Shown: in pieces, positions 8,715 to 17,783 of the stretch | Numbering within the stretch: the stretch's first letter is position 1 | Layout of the letters: every line of letters begins with the position of its first letter | NCBI GenBank assembly: GCA_903851365.1 | Contig: CAINOB010000100.1 | Location: forward strand, 1 to 64,000 | Reading direction: 5' to 3' | DNA from: an uncultured Bacteroidota bacterium | Lineage (GTDB): Bacteria; Bacteroidota; Bacteroidia; Bacteroidales; UBA12481 | Length of the DNA: 64,000 bases | Position numbers and translations under genes: made by a program | Notes under the pieces: model-generated | The model's input: only the letters and a program-made list of their open reading frames with translations | Databases searched by the model: none | Told to the model about the DNA's origin: nothing

Positions 8715-9842
8715 TTAGGATAGTTTGTTTTTCAGGATTTTATAACCGAGACCGATCGAATAATAGTGTCCACTAAAAGGAGCGGCTTTGAGGGCCAGGT
8801 TGAAGCGCCCTATATTGAACTGCATGGCCAGACCGTAAATAAAGTGGCTGACCTTTTTGTCAACATCAACGAGTGGTGAAAGGGAATAAGAATCGGAGCC
8901 CTGTGCCATCGAAGTGTAAAAATCCCGGGCTATGGAGATATCAATTCCCCCGTCGGTGGCAACCTTATAGGCCGAACTGTTCAGGGAGGAGAACAGCGAA
9001 AGGTCCAGAAAGCCGAACTTTTTTGTCAGGACTGCTTCAAAACCCAGGTTCGAGGAACTGTAGCTGATCCCCTTAAGGTTATTGACCACCTGGATCTTGT
9101 CAGAACTCGGTGCTTCGATATTTCCGATCAGGTCAGGCCCCACCTCTGCCCCTATTGCTATCATACTGTAATCGACTCCCACGGTGAGGAAAAATTTCCG
9201 GTCGTGGAGCAGCGGTACCCAATGCAACACATCATGCCTGACCGCAAAAGTTGCCATGATATCCTTCGATAGGGAAAGGCTTTGGGCAATCCCTTTGGTA
9301 GCCAGTTTCAGGGCGCCAGGCAGAACGCCGACCGACACCTCCGTACCGTAGCCAACTCCTAAACTTAAAACCGGCATGATCGAGGGGGCGAATCCCAGGC
9401 CGGTGCCGATCCCGGGGAAAAGGGGCAGACTAAATCCGAGGTTATCTCCGCTAAAAGGATTGACCAGCGCAAGGCCTGTTGCTTCGTCGAGGAACCGGAA
9501 GACCAGGTTTCCCGGCTGTTCGGTGCCAAAAAGACTGGGTGCCGGACCGGTCAGAATAAAATTGTCTGAAAAATCAGGGTTAACAAAATCTGTACTTAAA
9601 CCCAGGCCCACCCTGAGGGATAAGGAGAGCTCCCACCTCTTCAGAATATCGCCCGTGGTGTTCAGATTGTTCAGGAATGCAAACCCTTGATGACGGGTCA
9701 GATCGCAAAGGTAGGATTCGGTATAGGACGAGAAATTTGCGGGGATGGTATTCAACTGTGCGCCGACGTTGGTCTGGGCTTTCGCCTGAAATGCTGCAAG
9801 GGACAGAACTATAAACAGGGAAAAAAATATCTTGGATTTCAT
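8715..9842 (-). CDS. Outer-membrane beta-barrel-like protein (DUF6588-like), function unknown
   Basis: This is a 375-residue protein with a signal peptide (cleavage after QAKA). The mature chain is made of alternating hydrophobic and polar beta strands with many Gly residues, for example LSLSLRVGLGLST, LSLGVGYGTEVSVGVL and FNLALKAAPFSGHYYSIGLGY. It ends in a strand close to the C-terminus, as in outer-membrane barrels. It resembles the DUF6588 group of Bacteroidota. No catalytic motif is present. A role as porin or barrel scaffold is inference. It lies 35 bp upstream of the next minus-strand pseudogene in coordinates and may share its transcript. Confidence 0.65.
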   Translation of the reverse strand: MKSKIFFSLFIVLSLAAFQAKAQTNVGAQLNTIPANFSSYTESYLCDLTRHQGFAFLNNLNTTGDILKRWELSLSLRVGLGLSTDFVNPDFSDNFILTGPAPSLFGTEQPGNLVFRFLDEATGLALVNPFSGDNLGFSLPLFPGIGTGLGFAPSIMPVLSLGVGYGTEVSVGVLPGALKLATKGIAQSLSLSKDIMATFAVRHDVLHWVPLLHDRKFFLTVGVDYSMIAIGAEVGPDLIGNIEAPSSDKIQVVNNLKGISYSSSNLGFEAVLTKKFGFLDLSLFSSLNSSAYKVATDGGIDISIARDFYTSMAQGSDSYSLSPLVDVDKKVSHFIYGLAMQFNIGRFNLALKAAPFSGHYYSIGLGYKILKNKLS

Positions 9843-9877
9843 GACTTCGTGGATAAAGATTATTGGATATATCGTGA

Positions 9878-10743
9878 TTAATCAACCGGGCTCAATTCCA
9901 GAACACCCTTCTTGCCCTCGGACTCTCCGGATAGCTTGATATACCCGAACCGCGATTTAACTACCGTCAGCACGTTGGTGAATTTGGGGAAAACCAGTTT
10001 CAGGCTGACCGCTCCATTAGTTTCTTTAATAACTGCATAGGATCCGATAACCGTGGCATGTTCTTTTGCTGTTCCAAACCTTTCAATTTCTTTGGGAGAT
10101 CGCTTTTCACCCGGGGTAAACACAAAGCGGTCAGCCTTCTCAAACCGCATCGTATTATCGGTGTAATAGGTCCAATCCGGATCACCGGTCAGGTCTTTGC
10201 CTTGTTCATCCACGATGGTGCTCACTTTCCAGGTACGGCCGGACCTGGTTCCTTTAGACTCCTCGTCCCATTTGCGCAAGCACAAATGCAGGTGGGCCGG
10301 CGGCGTATTTAACGGTCCCCTGTATATAAGCTCCATTTTTTCATTTACCGAGCCAAATGCACCCGGGGAACTGGTACGGTCATCAATATAAATATAGCCC
10401 TTTATATAGGGAAGCCTGGGATTCGACCATGTGGAATTACCGCTTGAATCACGGCAGTCCACATAAAGTACTCCTGCATACTTGGCATAATGCAAAGAAT
10501 CGTTCATACGATCGAAATGAAACGCGCCCTCAGGGGCCATATTCTTATTAACAGGATCTTTCCCAGCTCAAAACCTGATAAATTACTGAAGAACCAGGTG
10601 CTCATGACTATCACCTTATAGTCACTATGACTATGAACCTGTTCTGTATAAACCCAAAAATCATCGTTTTCGCAGGCGGGGAGGGCCAGGCACAGGAGCA
10701 GAGTAAACATGCCTGCCCGTGTGGGAAAAAGTTTAAGTTTCAT
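9878..10743 (-). pseudogene. Lipoprotein gene split by a one-base frameshift
   Basis: The 5' part (10743 back to about 10560) encodes a lipoprotein signal (LLLCLALPAC, Cys24) and runs to SNLSGFELGK. The frame then garbles (ILLIRIWPLRARF) and stops at 10504. The other frame picks up at KDPVNKNMAPEGAFHFDR and stays open to 9878, encoding about 225 further residues. Joined across GGGAAAGAT near 10556-10564, the two give one plausible protein of about 285 residues, as if a single base were lost. The second frame has a TGA just upstream, so it has no independent upstream start except ATG 10540. The family is not recognised. It could be real decay or a sequencing error in a short homopolymer. Confidence 0.65.
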
Positions 10744-10870
10744 GGAGGTGGGGGAATTATTTATTGCCTATTTGAGTTAATTCGTTGGGTAACAACCCGA
10801 GCTACAATCATTAAAGTTATATCTAAATAATAACTGGAAATCTTACTATTTGACGAAAGGCTTATTATAA

Positions 10871-11401
10871 TTGACGAAAAACTTAAGTGTTCTATTAATA
10901 TTTCTGTGCTTTAGCCAGATTGCAATCACCCAACCGGATTATTGGGCAAATCTGGTCTATTTCAGTGGATTCTTTAATCAGGCCACTTGAAATTGCCTTG
11001 AAGGAGCATCCGAAAATGGTATTTCACTTTATAATCTGGCAGTAAATAAGCCGATTCCAGAGAAGGACAGGAGTTTTTTCATCCGTTATGGATTATCAGA
11101 TGCCAATAATGTTTCGAAGATTTTTTGCTATTTTGAGGACAGTGATTTAGACCATCTTTGTATTCAATTAAAATCGAGATATATCAAGATGGTCAAAGGC
11201 TTGTTTGATTATCAAAAATTAAGTCATGAATTTCAGATACCAGCTGATGAGCTGTTTTTAGTCGTATCGCATGAGATCGCCTACGAGATATTCAAAAGGA
11301 TGAATGAAAATAAGATGTCTGTCTATATCCCGATTTTAAAAGAGAATAATCCGACACTCGACTTCTCCCCGTTAGTTTCATGGAAATTATCGAAGAGGTG
11401 A
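10871..11401 (+). pseudogene. Secreted-protein gene interrupted by an in-frame TGA
   Basis: A TTG at 10871 opens a signal-peptide-like sequence (TKNLSVLLIFLCFSQIAITQ), reads to FSGFFNQAT, meets TGA at 10988-10990, and continues open in the same frame for 136 codons to a stop at 11399-11401 (NCLEGASENGISLYNLAVNK...LSKR). The continuity of a 176-codon frame with one stop supports a gene with a nonsense mutation. An internal ATG at 11189 leaves only 70 residues. I do not recognise the family. The end overlaps no other gene, and the AlkD start lies 29 bp on. Confidence 0.5.
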
Positions 11402-11430
11402 ATAGCTGTTTATATTTATCTTTATCACCC

Positions 11431-12138
11431 ATGAAAACCCTGCTTGACACTCTTCGCGACGAGCTTGCTGCCAAAGCTGACCCAGTCTGGAAATCGGGCG
11501 CTGAAAGGTACTTCAAAGAACCTGTCCAGTTTTACGGCTTAAGCAATTCGGCAGCCCGTAAAATCGGCAGCGAGTATTACCAGCAGCTTAAAGGTCATAC
11601 CAAGGATGAGATTCTGGCCCTTGGCGAGGAGCTCATGAAATCCGGACTTATGGAGGAGACCATCATCGCCTGCGACTGGTCGAATCGTCTTCACCAGAAA
11701 TTCGAACCTGCTGATTTCGTAAAATTCGAGCGGTGGATCTCGCAATACGTAAACAATTGGGCAGCCTGCGATACACTTTGTAATCACACCGTAGCTGAAT
11801 TTATTGTGATGTATCCCACACATCTGGCTGATCTCAAAAGGTTTGCCCAGTCGGAGAACCGCTGGTTGCGGCGTGCGGCAGCGGTTACTCTCATTATCCC
11901 GGCCAGCCGGGGAAAATTCCTACCTGATATATTCGAAATCGCTACCCTACTCCTCGATGATACCGACGACCTGGTGAGGAAAGGCTATGGCTGGATGCTC
12001 AAGGCTGCTGCCGAATCTCACCGGCAGGAGGTGTTCGAATTCATCATGCGGCACAGGACGACCATGCCCCGAACGGCATTAAGGTATGCCATCGAAAAAA
12101 TGCCTGCAGAAATGAAATCAGAGGCAATGAAAAAATGA
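11431..12138 (+). CDS. DNA alkylation repair glycosylase, AlkD family
   Basis: This 235-residue HEAT-repeat DNA glycosylase removes alkylated bases such as 3- and 7-alkylpurines. Trp110, Asp114 (NWAACDT) and Trp188 (YGWMLKAAA) sit one residue off the Trp109, Asp113 and Trp187 that form the active cleft of Bacillus cereus AlkD, so the catalytic residues are intact. Start ATG 11431 gives the family length; an ATG at 11380 lies inside the preceding pseudogene and adds an unrelated leader. The stop overlaps the start of the next gene (ATGA), so the two are probably translated together. Confidence 0.93.
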   Translation: MKTLLDTLRDELAAKADPVWKSGAERYFKEPVQFYGLSNSAARKIGSEYYQQLKGHTKDEILALGEELMKSGLMEETIIACDWSNRLHQKFEPADFVKFERWISQYVNNWAACDTLCNHTVAEFIVMYPTHLADLKRFAQSENRWLRRAAAVTLIIPASRGKFLPDIFEIATLLLDDTDDLVRKGYGWMLKAAAESHRQEVFEFIMRHRTTMPRTALRYAIEKMPAEMKSEAMKK

Positions 12139-13406
12139 AATCAGCATCCTATTTTATCACCGCCTTTTATCTGTTTACCAGTTTATCACTTACTGCCCAG
12201 GAGGCAACCGGAATACAATCCGCTATCCGTGAGATGAGTAAGGAAACCGACCCCTATAAAAGTGTCAATATCAAGAATCGAATTATTAATGATTATAAAC
12301 TTGACAGTCTTAAAGATTCCGAAACCATAGATTTACTAAAAGGCAATATTGCAGTTGCCTTTGCCTTGAAAAAGAATTATATCGAATTCGAAAAGCAGAT
12401 CAGCCTGATAAAAAACAAGTTCAATCAGACGTCCATTTGCAGTTTGGCTGCCGATGAGCTTTTAGATAAAAATATTGATGCTGATTTAGCTTGTAAAATT
12501 GCAAAGGAAACCCTGGATAAATATTTTTCTTTTAGGGACGATCCGGCTGCAAGGCCAGAAGGTTACACCAAGGAGGACTGGGATCGGTTTATGAGTTTCG
12601 CAAAGTTTCCTTATTACGACACCTATGCAAAGTCCCTGTTTGCACTGAAAAGATATGATGAAGCCTTAAAATACCAGCGTATGGCATTGGATGACAAGCC
12701 GGAGGAGGGACTGCCGGGTTCGGTGGAACGATATGCTAAACTGCTGGAATTAACAGGTAAAAAAGAGGAAGCCAAACAGTTGCTTTTAAAATTAGCGAAG
12801 CAGGGGAAATTAAATCAGGGAATGACGAAACAATTGCAATCCACTTTTATTTCGGAAAAAGGCAGTGATGAAAAGTTGGGCATTTTTATTGACAGTCTTC
12901 AGAAAAATGTTCAGGCATCGTTGATTCAGGAGCTGAAACCAAAAATGCTGAATGAAACAGCTCCGGCATTTTCCATTAAAGATATCAATGGTAAACCCGT
13001 GAGCTTATCGGACTATAAAGGGAAAATTGTAATTCTGGATTTATGGGCAACCTGGTGTGTCCCTTGTATAGCTTCGTTTCCAGCAATGCAGAAACAGATA
13101 GAAAAACACCCGGAAGTTGTGTTTTTATTCATTGCCGTCAATGAAAAAGGAAATGATGTTTTGGAGAGAGTAAAAGCATTTATCAATAAAAACAAATACC
13201 CGTTCCAGGTACTTCTTGATGAGCCAATGAAGGATGCCCCGGGTAAATTTAAAATCACTTCATCGTATAAGCCAAGTGGAATACCCGCTAAATATTTTAT
13301 TGATAAAGAAGGCAAACTTCGATTTAAATCACAAGGTTTTAGTACCGACTCTGAGTTGATAAATGAAACAGATGCGATAATTACTATTCTGAAGAGTTTA
13401 AAATAA
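12135..13406 (+). CDS. TlpA/ResA-like thioredoxin-fold protein with long N-terminal helical domain
   Basis: This is a 423-residue exported protein: signal peptide (ending LSLTAQ), a mostly helical middle (about 25-280) with a TPR-like segment around YDEALKYQRMALDD, then a thioredoxin-like domain (about 285-420). The active site is WCVPC with Cys308 and Cys311, preceded by LSDYKGKIVILDLWATW, the standard TlpA arrangement for periplasmic disulfide reduction. It overlaps the alkylation-repair gene by 4 bp (ATGA). Its 3' end overlaps the convergent propeller gene by 23 bp. The redox partner is not known. Confidence 0.9.
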   Translation: MKSASYFITAFYLFTSLSLTAQEATGIQSAIREMSKETDPYKSVNIKNRIINDYKLDSLKDSETIDLLKGNIAVAFALKKNYIEFEKQISLIKNKFNQTSICSLAADELLDKNIDADLACKIAKETLDKYFSFRDDPAARPEGYTKEDWDRFMSFAKFPYYDTYAKSLFALKRYDEALKYQRMALDDKPEEGLPGSVERYAKLLELTGKKEEAKQLLLKLAKQGKLNQGMTKQLQSTFISEKGSDEKLGIFIDSLQKNVQASLIQELKPKMLNETAPAFSIKDINGKPVSLSDYKGKIVILDLWATWCVPCIASFPAMQKQIEKHPEVVFLFIAVNEKGNDVLERVKAFINKNKYPFQVLLDEPMKDAPGKFKITSSYKPSGIPAKYFIDKEGKLRFKSQGFSTDSELINETDAIITILKSLK

Positions 13407-16362
13407 GAAGTTCATTCCATTTCGCTCTTAATTGCTCAAACTTTTTTTGAGTTTCTTTTACGGCTGCAACTGCCTGGTCAGTCGGAGGCTGATCCGCACC
13501 CTGAAGCAAATTTAACAGGCTGCCAAATGAACTTCCCAGCCGGCTGAAATCCGCCTCGGTTGGAGATTCATTTTTGAATTTCTCCTTCAGCTTAACACGC
13601 AGGTTTTTAATGTCGTTAACTATCTCTTTGCAATGGATTCTCCCTTCATAACATTGAAAAGATAGATCGAATTGTTTCTCCAAATCGGCTACTGAGGTCT
13701 TGACTCTCGGATCCATTTTCACCTCAAAGGTCTGATTAAATGATTGTCCGTCGACAGTGAGTTTTACCTGATAAACTCCAGGCATCACCCAGGGCGATGA
13801 GAAACCGGGAGCCGTATTCATGAAAGTAGCCGACATCGGGAAGGAAGCCTGATTATTCGATGGCGTATAATGCATATCCCAGGTAAAACGGTGTGACCCC
13901 GGTTTCGAGGAGAGTATTTGCTGCGGCCGCATCCAATAGGGCGGAATGTTACCCGGAGAAATTACCATTAAACTATCGAGACTGCTGTACTTCCGGATTA
14001 AATTATTTTTTGCATCCAGTATTTCAAGGGTCACCACCTTTTTACTATCACTCAGGAAATAATCAATGATGGCGCCATCCGGAGGATTCTGTCCAGCAGG
14101 CTCTTCCTGTGGCAAGGGTGTATCAGTATTCATGTTCCACCTGATGCGCAATGCTTTCTGTGGTTGATACAGGATTGCGGCAGCCTGAGTTAGTGCAGTA
14201 TTTATCTGCCGGAGGGGCGTGATATTATCCAGTATCCAGAAACTGCGGCCATGGGTTCCCACAACGATATCATCGTCCTTTATGACCAGATCGCGGACGG
14301 AAGTGGCAGGCATGTTCAGTCGGAGACTTTGCCAGTTTTCCCCATTATCAAATGAAACATAAACTGCCCTTTCGCTCCCTGCAAATAATAATCCTTTACG
14401 TTTGGGATCTTCCCTAACCACGTTTATTGGATCCTCAGGCAAGCCATGCACAATCTCCTTCCATGTTTTGCCGCCGTCAACGGTTTTGTAAATATGTGGA
14501 TGCATATCATCACAACGTATTCGGTTTATGGCTGCAAAAGCAGTATTTACATCGAAATGACCTGCATCCATCAATGAAATTTTGCTCCATGAGCTGATGT
14601 CAGGAGGGGTAACGTTGGTCCAGTTTTTGCCGCCATCTTTGGTCACATGAATTAAACCATCATCAGTGCCACACCAGATGGTATTTATGTCGATATAGGA
14701 CGGTGCGACGGTATAGATTACTCCCCGCCGTGGCATGACTTTAAAATCATCCTTGGTATATATTCCGACACTCGGAGGAATTTCCCAGGTTTCTCTGGTA
14801 AGATCGGGACTGATCACCTGCCAGCTCTTGCCCCCGTTCATCGTCTTAAAAAGCATATTACCAGCAAAGTAGAGCGTTTTATTGTCCACCGGGCTAAACA
14901 ATACTGGCGCTGTTCTTATGGAGCGAACCTTACCGCTTCGTAAAGGTTCGGGCGAAACGTTCTGTACCTGCCCGGTTCGTTTATCATACCTTGAGACTTT
15001 GCCGCCGTAAATAATATCCGGATTTAAAGGATCAGGAGCAACATAGCCATATTCCTCGACGCCAACTGAGTGCCACTCCCGGAATGTGATGCCACCATCA
15101 TTTCCCCTGGATGCCACACCTGCACTGCCGCTCTCCTGCTGTCCCCCATATACATTATAAGGAAATGCATTATCGGTATTGACATGGAAAAACTGTGAAG
15201 TGGGTTGGTTATACCATGATGAAAAAGTCTGGCCGCCGTTTACGGTAATAATCGCTCCCTGGTCGCTGGCTATTAAGATGATACTGGAGTTCTCCGGATT
15301 GATCCAGATCCGGTGGTAATCGTCTCCACCTGGAGCACCGCGAAATGCGCTCCAGGATTTGCCTCCATCGATAGATTTCCAGGTTACCACATTGGCGCTA
15401 AACACAATATCAGGATTTTTGGGATCCACTTTTACTTCAGCAAAATCGCTGCCCCTTCCCCAATACCGTCCATCAGTTTGTATTCTCTTCCAGCTTTCAC
15501 CTCCGTTATCGCTTCTGTAAATACCGCCTTCACTGCCGGCATCGACGGTTGCATACATTCTTTTTGAATCCGAGGGAGCAATGCAAAAGCCGATCCTTCC
15601 GAGGCCCTGGGCAGTGGTTGGCAGCCCGCCGGTAATCTTTTTCCAAGAGGTCCCGCCATCAGTACTTTTAAAGAGTCCGCTTTCTTTACCGTTCCATTCT
15701 CCGTTTTCCCAGGGGCCCTGTCTGCCGGCCCACAGATCAGCAAAAACTATTTGCGGATTATTCGGATCGATGGTTACTTGTATGGCTCCCGTGTTTTCGT
15801 CTTTGTAGAGGACCTTCTGCCAACTGTTTCCACCATCGGTTGACCTGTAAATACCGCGTTCGGTATTTGGCCCATATGGATGGCCCAAAGCAGCGACAAA
15901 AACCCGGTTTTCATCTGTCGGGTCTATAGCTAATCCCCCAACCTGCTGGACGTCATTCAAACCCAGATGTATCCAGGTTTTTCCAGCATCAGTTGATTTA
16001 TACATTCCGTCGCCCACAGAAAGATCAGGACGCTGTACTCCTTCGCCGCTACCGACATAAATAATATTGGGATTCGATGGAGCCACTGCTACATCACCGA
16101 TCGATCCGGTGGGCTGATCATCGAATATAGGAATCCAGGTACGCCCGTAATCCGTTGTCTTCCAAACACCACCATTGTTCACACCGATATAGAATACGTT
16201 GGGCTGCTGTGGAACACCAACTGCGCCCACCGTGCGGCCGCCCCGATGTGGGCCGATCATCCGCCACTGCATCGCGTTATAGAACTTGCTGTCAATTGAT
16301 TGCGCATTCAATGCGCCAACCAATAGGACAAATACGAATAACACCCGGGTAAATTTTTTCAT
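13384..16362 (-). CDS. Secreted VPS10/sortilin-like beta-propeller protein (BNR repeats)
   Basis: Start at 16362 gives a signal peptide (KKFTRVLFVFVLLVGALNAQ); an upstream start at 16416 would add an 18-residue leader that hides it. The mature chain, about 970 residues, has many BNR/Asp-box repeats of the S-x-D-x-G-x-T-W type (TTDYGRTW, STDAGKTW, STDGGNSW, STDGGTSW, SIDGGKSW, TMNGGKSW, TKDGGKNW, TVDGGKTW, SFDNGENW), indicating two stacked propellers. A beta-rich domain and a helical tail follow. Such proteins are often annotated as glycosyl hydrolases, but no catalytic residues can be assigned. The 3' end overlaps the convergent thioredoxin gene. Confidence 0.88.
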   Translation of the reverse strand: MKKFTRVLFVFVLLVGALNAQSIDSKFYNAMQWRMIGPHRGGRTVGAVGVPQQPNVFYIGVNNGGVWKTTDYGRTWIPIFDDQPTGSIGDVAVAPSNPNIIYVGSGEGVQRPDLSVGDGMYKSTDAGKTWIHLGLNDVQQVGGLAIDPTDENRVFVAALGHPYGPNTERGIYRSTDGGNSWQKVLYKDENTGAIQVTIDPNNPQIVFADLWAGRQGPWENGEWNGKESGLFKSTDGGTSWKKITGGLPTTAQGLGRIGFCIAPSDSKRMYATVDAGSEGGIYRSDNGGESWKRIQTDGRYWGRGSDFAEVKVDPKNPDIVFSANVVTWKSIDGGKSWSAFRGAPGGDDYHRIWINPENSSIILIASDQGAIITVNGGQTFSSWYNQPTSQFFHVNTDNAFPYNVYGGQQESGSAGVASRGNDGGITFREWHSVGVEEYGYVAPDPLNPDIIYGGKVSRYDKRTGQVQNVSPEPLRSGKVRSIRTAPVLFSPVDNKTLYFAGNMLFKTMNGGKSWQVISPDLTRETWEIPPSVGIYTKDDFKVMPRRGVIYTVAPSYIDINTIWCGTDDGLIHVTKDGGKNWTNVTPPDISSWSKISLMDAGHFDVNTAFAAINRIRCDDMHPHIYKTVDGGKTWKEIVHGLPEDPINVVREDPKRKGLLFAGSERAVYVSFDNGENWQSLRLNMPATSVRDLVIKDDDIVVGTHGRSFWILDNITPLRQINTALTQAAAILYQPQKALRIRWNMNTDTPLPQEEPAGQNPPDGAIIDYFLSDSKKVVTLEILDAKNNLIRKYSSLDSLMVISPGNIPPYWMRPQQILSSKPGSHRFTWDMHYTPSNNQASFPMSATFMNTAPGFSSPWVMPGVYQVKLTVDGQSFNQTFEVKMDPRVKTSVADLEKQFDLSFQCYEGRIHCKEIVNDIKNLRVKLKEKFKNESPTEADFSRLGSSFGSLLNLLQGADQPPTDQAVAAVKETQKKFEQLRAKWNELLILNSSE

Positions 16363-16444
16363 AGCGGTTGTAAATGTGTGAATTATGCAATTCTTAATGA
16401 AATTATTGTAACACATACCATTTGAAAAAACGTCACTATTGTGT

Positions 16445-17281
16445 ATGACAAACTTCTCTTACCATTTACTTCAGATACCCTCATTCTTACTTTTTATTTT
16501 GATCATGGCCTTTGCAGCCGCGGTTGCAGGTCTTAGTACCTATCTTTTTCGTAAATACGCTAAGGTAAAAATACTACGTTCACACAATGAAGTTACCGGC
16601 TTCCTCTTTTTAGCTATTGCAAGTTTTTATGCATTTCTGCTCAGCTTTATTGTATTCCTGGTGTGGGGCCAGTTGAATGAAACCAGAACCAATGTGAGTA
16701 ATGAAGGAAGTTCTGCATTGGGGTTATACCGCGATATCAAATTTTAACCTGATACGCTTGAATCCAAACAACTCATGATCGTATATCTTGATTTTGTATA
16801 TAACGTTATAGATGAAGAGTTTCCTAATCTGGAACAAATGAAGCCGAGCCGAAAAACACCGGAATCATTCGACAGGGTTTTTTATAAGATAGAGCACCTC
16901 ACTCCAAAAAACCAGTTTCAGATTCAGCTTGTTGCAGAAATGTTCAACCATTTGAATGCCTTGTCCACTTACCGTGGCCTCCGGGATGCTTCTGCCAACA
17001 AGCAGATTCCTGCTCCATTGTGGTGGCCGATGATACTGGGAGCTATGATCACTATTTTCTGTGCAATGCTGCTGGACATTGAGCATGCACGTCTGCATGT
17101 ATCGTTAACTGCGCTCTTAAGTGTATTCATTGCCATGATTTTCTATATCATTCTGTTGCTAGGTCATCCCTATTCTGGCAGTCTACGAATTAAGCCGCAA
17201 TCCTATAAACAGATATTTACAGCGGAACAGTGGTACTCTGAAAATCAGACTAAAACACAAGAACAAAATAAAATCAAATGA
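16445..17281 (+). pseudogene. DUF4239 (bestrophin-like) membrane protein with an internal TAA
   Basis: The frame from ATG 16445 encodes two membrane spans (PSFLLFILIMAFAAAVAGL and EVTGFLFLAIASFYAFLLSF), then NETRTNVSNEGSSALGLYRDIKF and TAA at 16745-16747. It reopens in the same frame (PDTLESKQL) and carries two more spans (PMILGAMITIFCAMLLDI, LLSVFIAMIFYIILLLGHPY) to 17281. The total of about 278 codons matches the 4-TM DUF4239 family, whose function is not established. A single nonsense change, such as Tyr TAT to TAA, explains it. Translation might restart at ATG 16775. The 3' end overlaps the following lipoprotein start (ATGA). Confidence 0.8.
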
Positions 17282-17763
17282 CTACAGTCTCACCTTTTTA
17301 CAGGTTATTTTTAACAGGAACAATATCAGCAATCATGCTGATTTCCTGTAGCTCGCGCACCCCCAAAGCCGACGATGCATTTGAACTGGTAAAGAAAGAA
17401 AGAATGCAGTCGAACGACAGTAGTTTTGTAAGCAATAAAATAATTCAGGAGTCGATGAAAACCGTTATTGAGAAAAAAGCCGAAACTCCGGATGAATGGA
17501 CACTTTTTAAGACAGAAACAGAGAAGAATATCAGAGTGAATGAGAAAATCATCAAAGAATTAGAAGCGTTGGAAAACGGCAATGGCAGCCTGCGCAGAAA
17601 AGTGGCAAATTTAAAAAAAGAGAATAGCGACCTGAGAATCAGGATGGATGAATATAAAGAAGAAGTGAAAGTAAAGTGGGAAATGTTCAAAACTTCTATG
17701 AGTCACAATGTAAAGGCAATTGACATTGAGCTGACTACTCTGAATGCAGCAGCCAGGAAATAG
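17278..17763 (+). CDS. Coiled-coil lipoprotein, function unknown
   Basis: This is a 161-residue predicted lipoprotein: hydrophobic segment ending LISC (Cys24), then a charged helical chain with Lys/Glu heptads (about 75-150, KIIKELEALENGNGSLRRKV and onward) that should form a coiled coil. It starts within the stop of the DUF4239 gene (ATGA overlap), so the two were an operon and the lipoprotein may work with that membrane protein. If the upstream nonsense codon is real, translational coupling depends on the restarted frame. The family is not recognised. Confidence 0.75.
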   Translation: MTTVSPFYRLFLTGTISAIMLISCSSRTPKADDAFELVKKERMQSNDSSFVSNKIIQESMKTVIEKKAETPDEWTLFKTETEKNIRVNEKIIKELEALENGNGSLRRKVANLKKENSDLRIRMDEYKEEVKVKWEMFKTSMSHNVKAIDIELTTLNAAARK

Positions 17764-17783
17764 AAATTATGGTCAAATTTTCC

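Noticed and set aside
10988-10990. In-frame TGA as selenocysteine codon
   Set aside because: No SECIS-like structure is evident after it and no selenoprotein family fits; a nonsense mutation is simpler.
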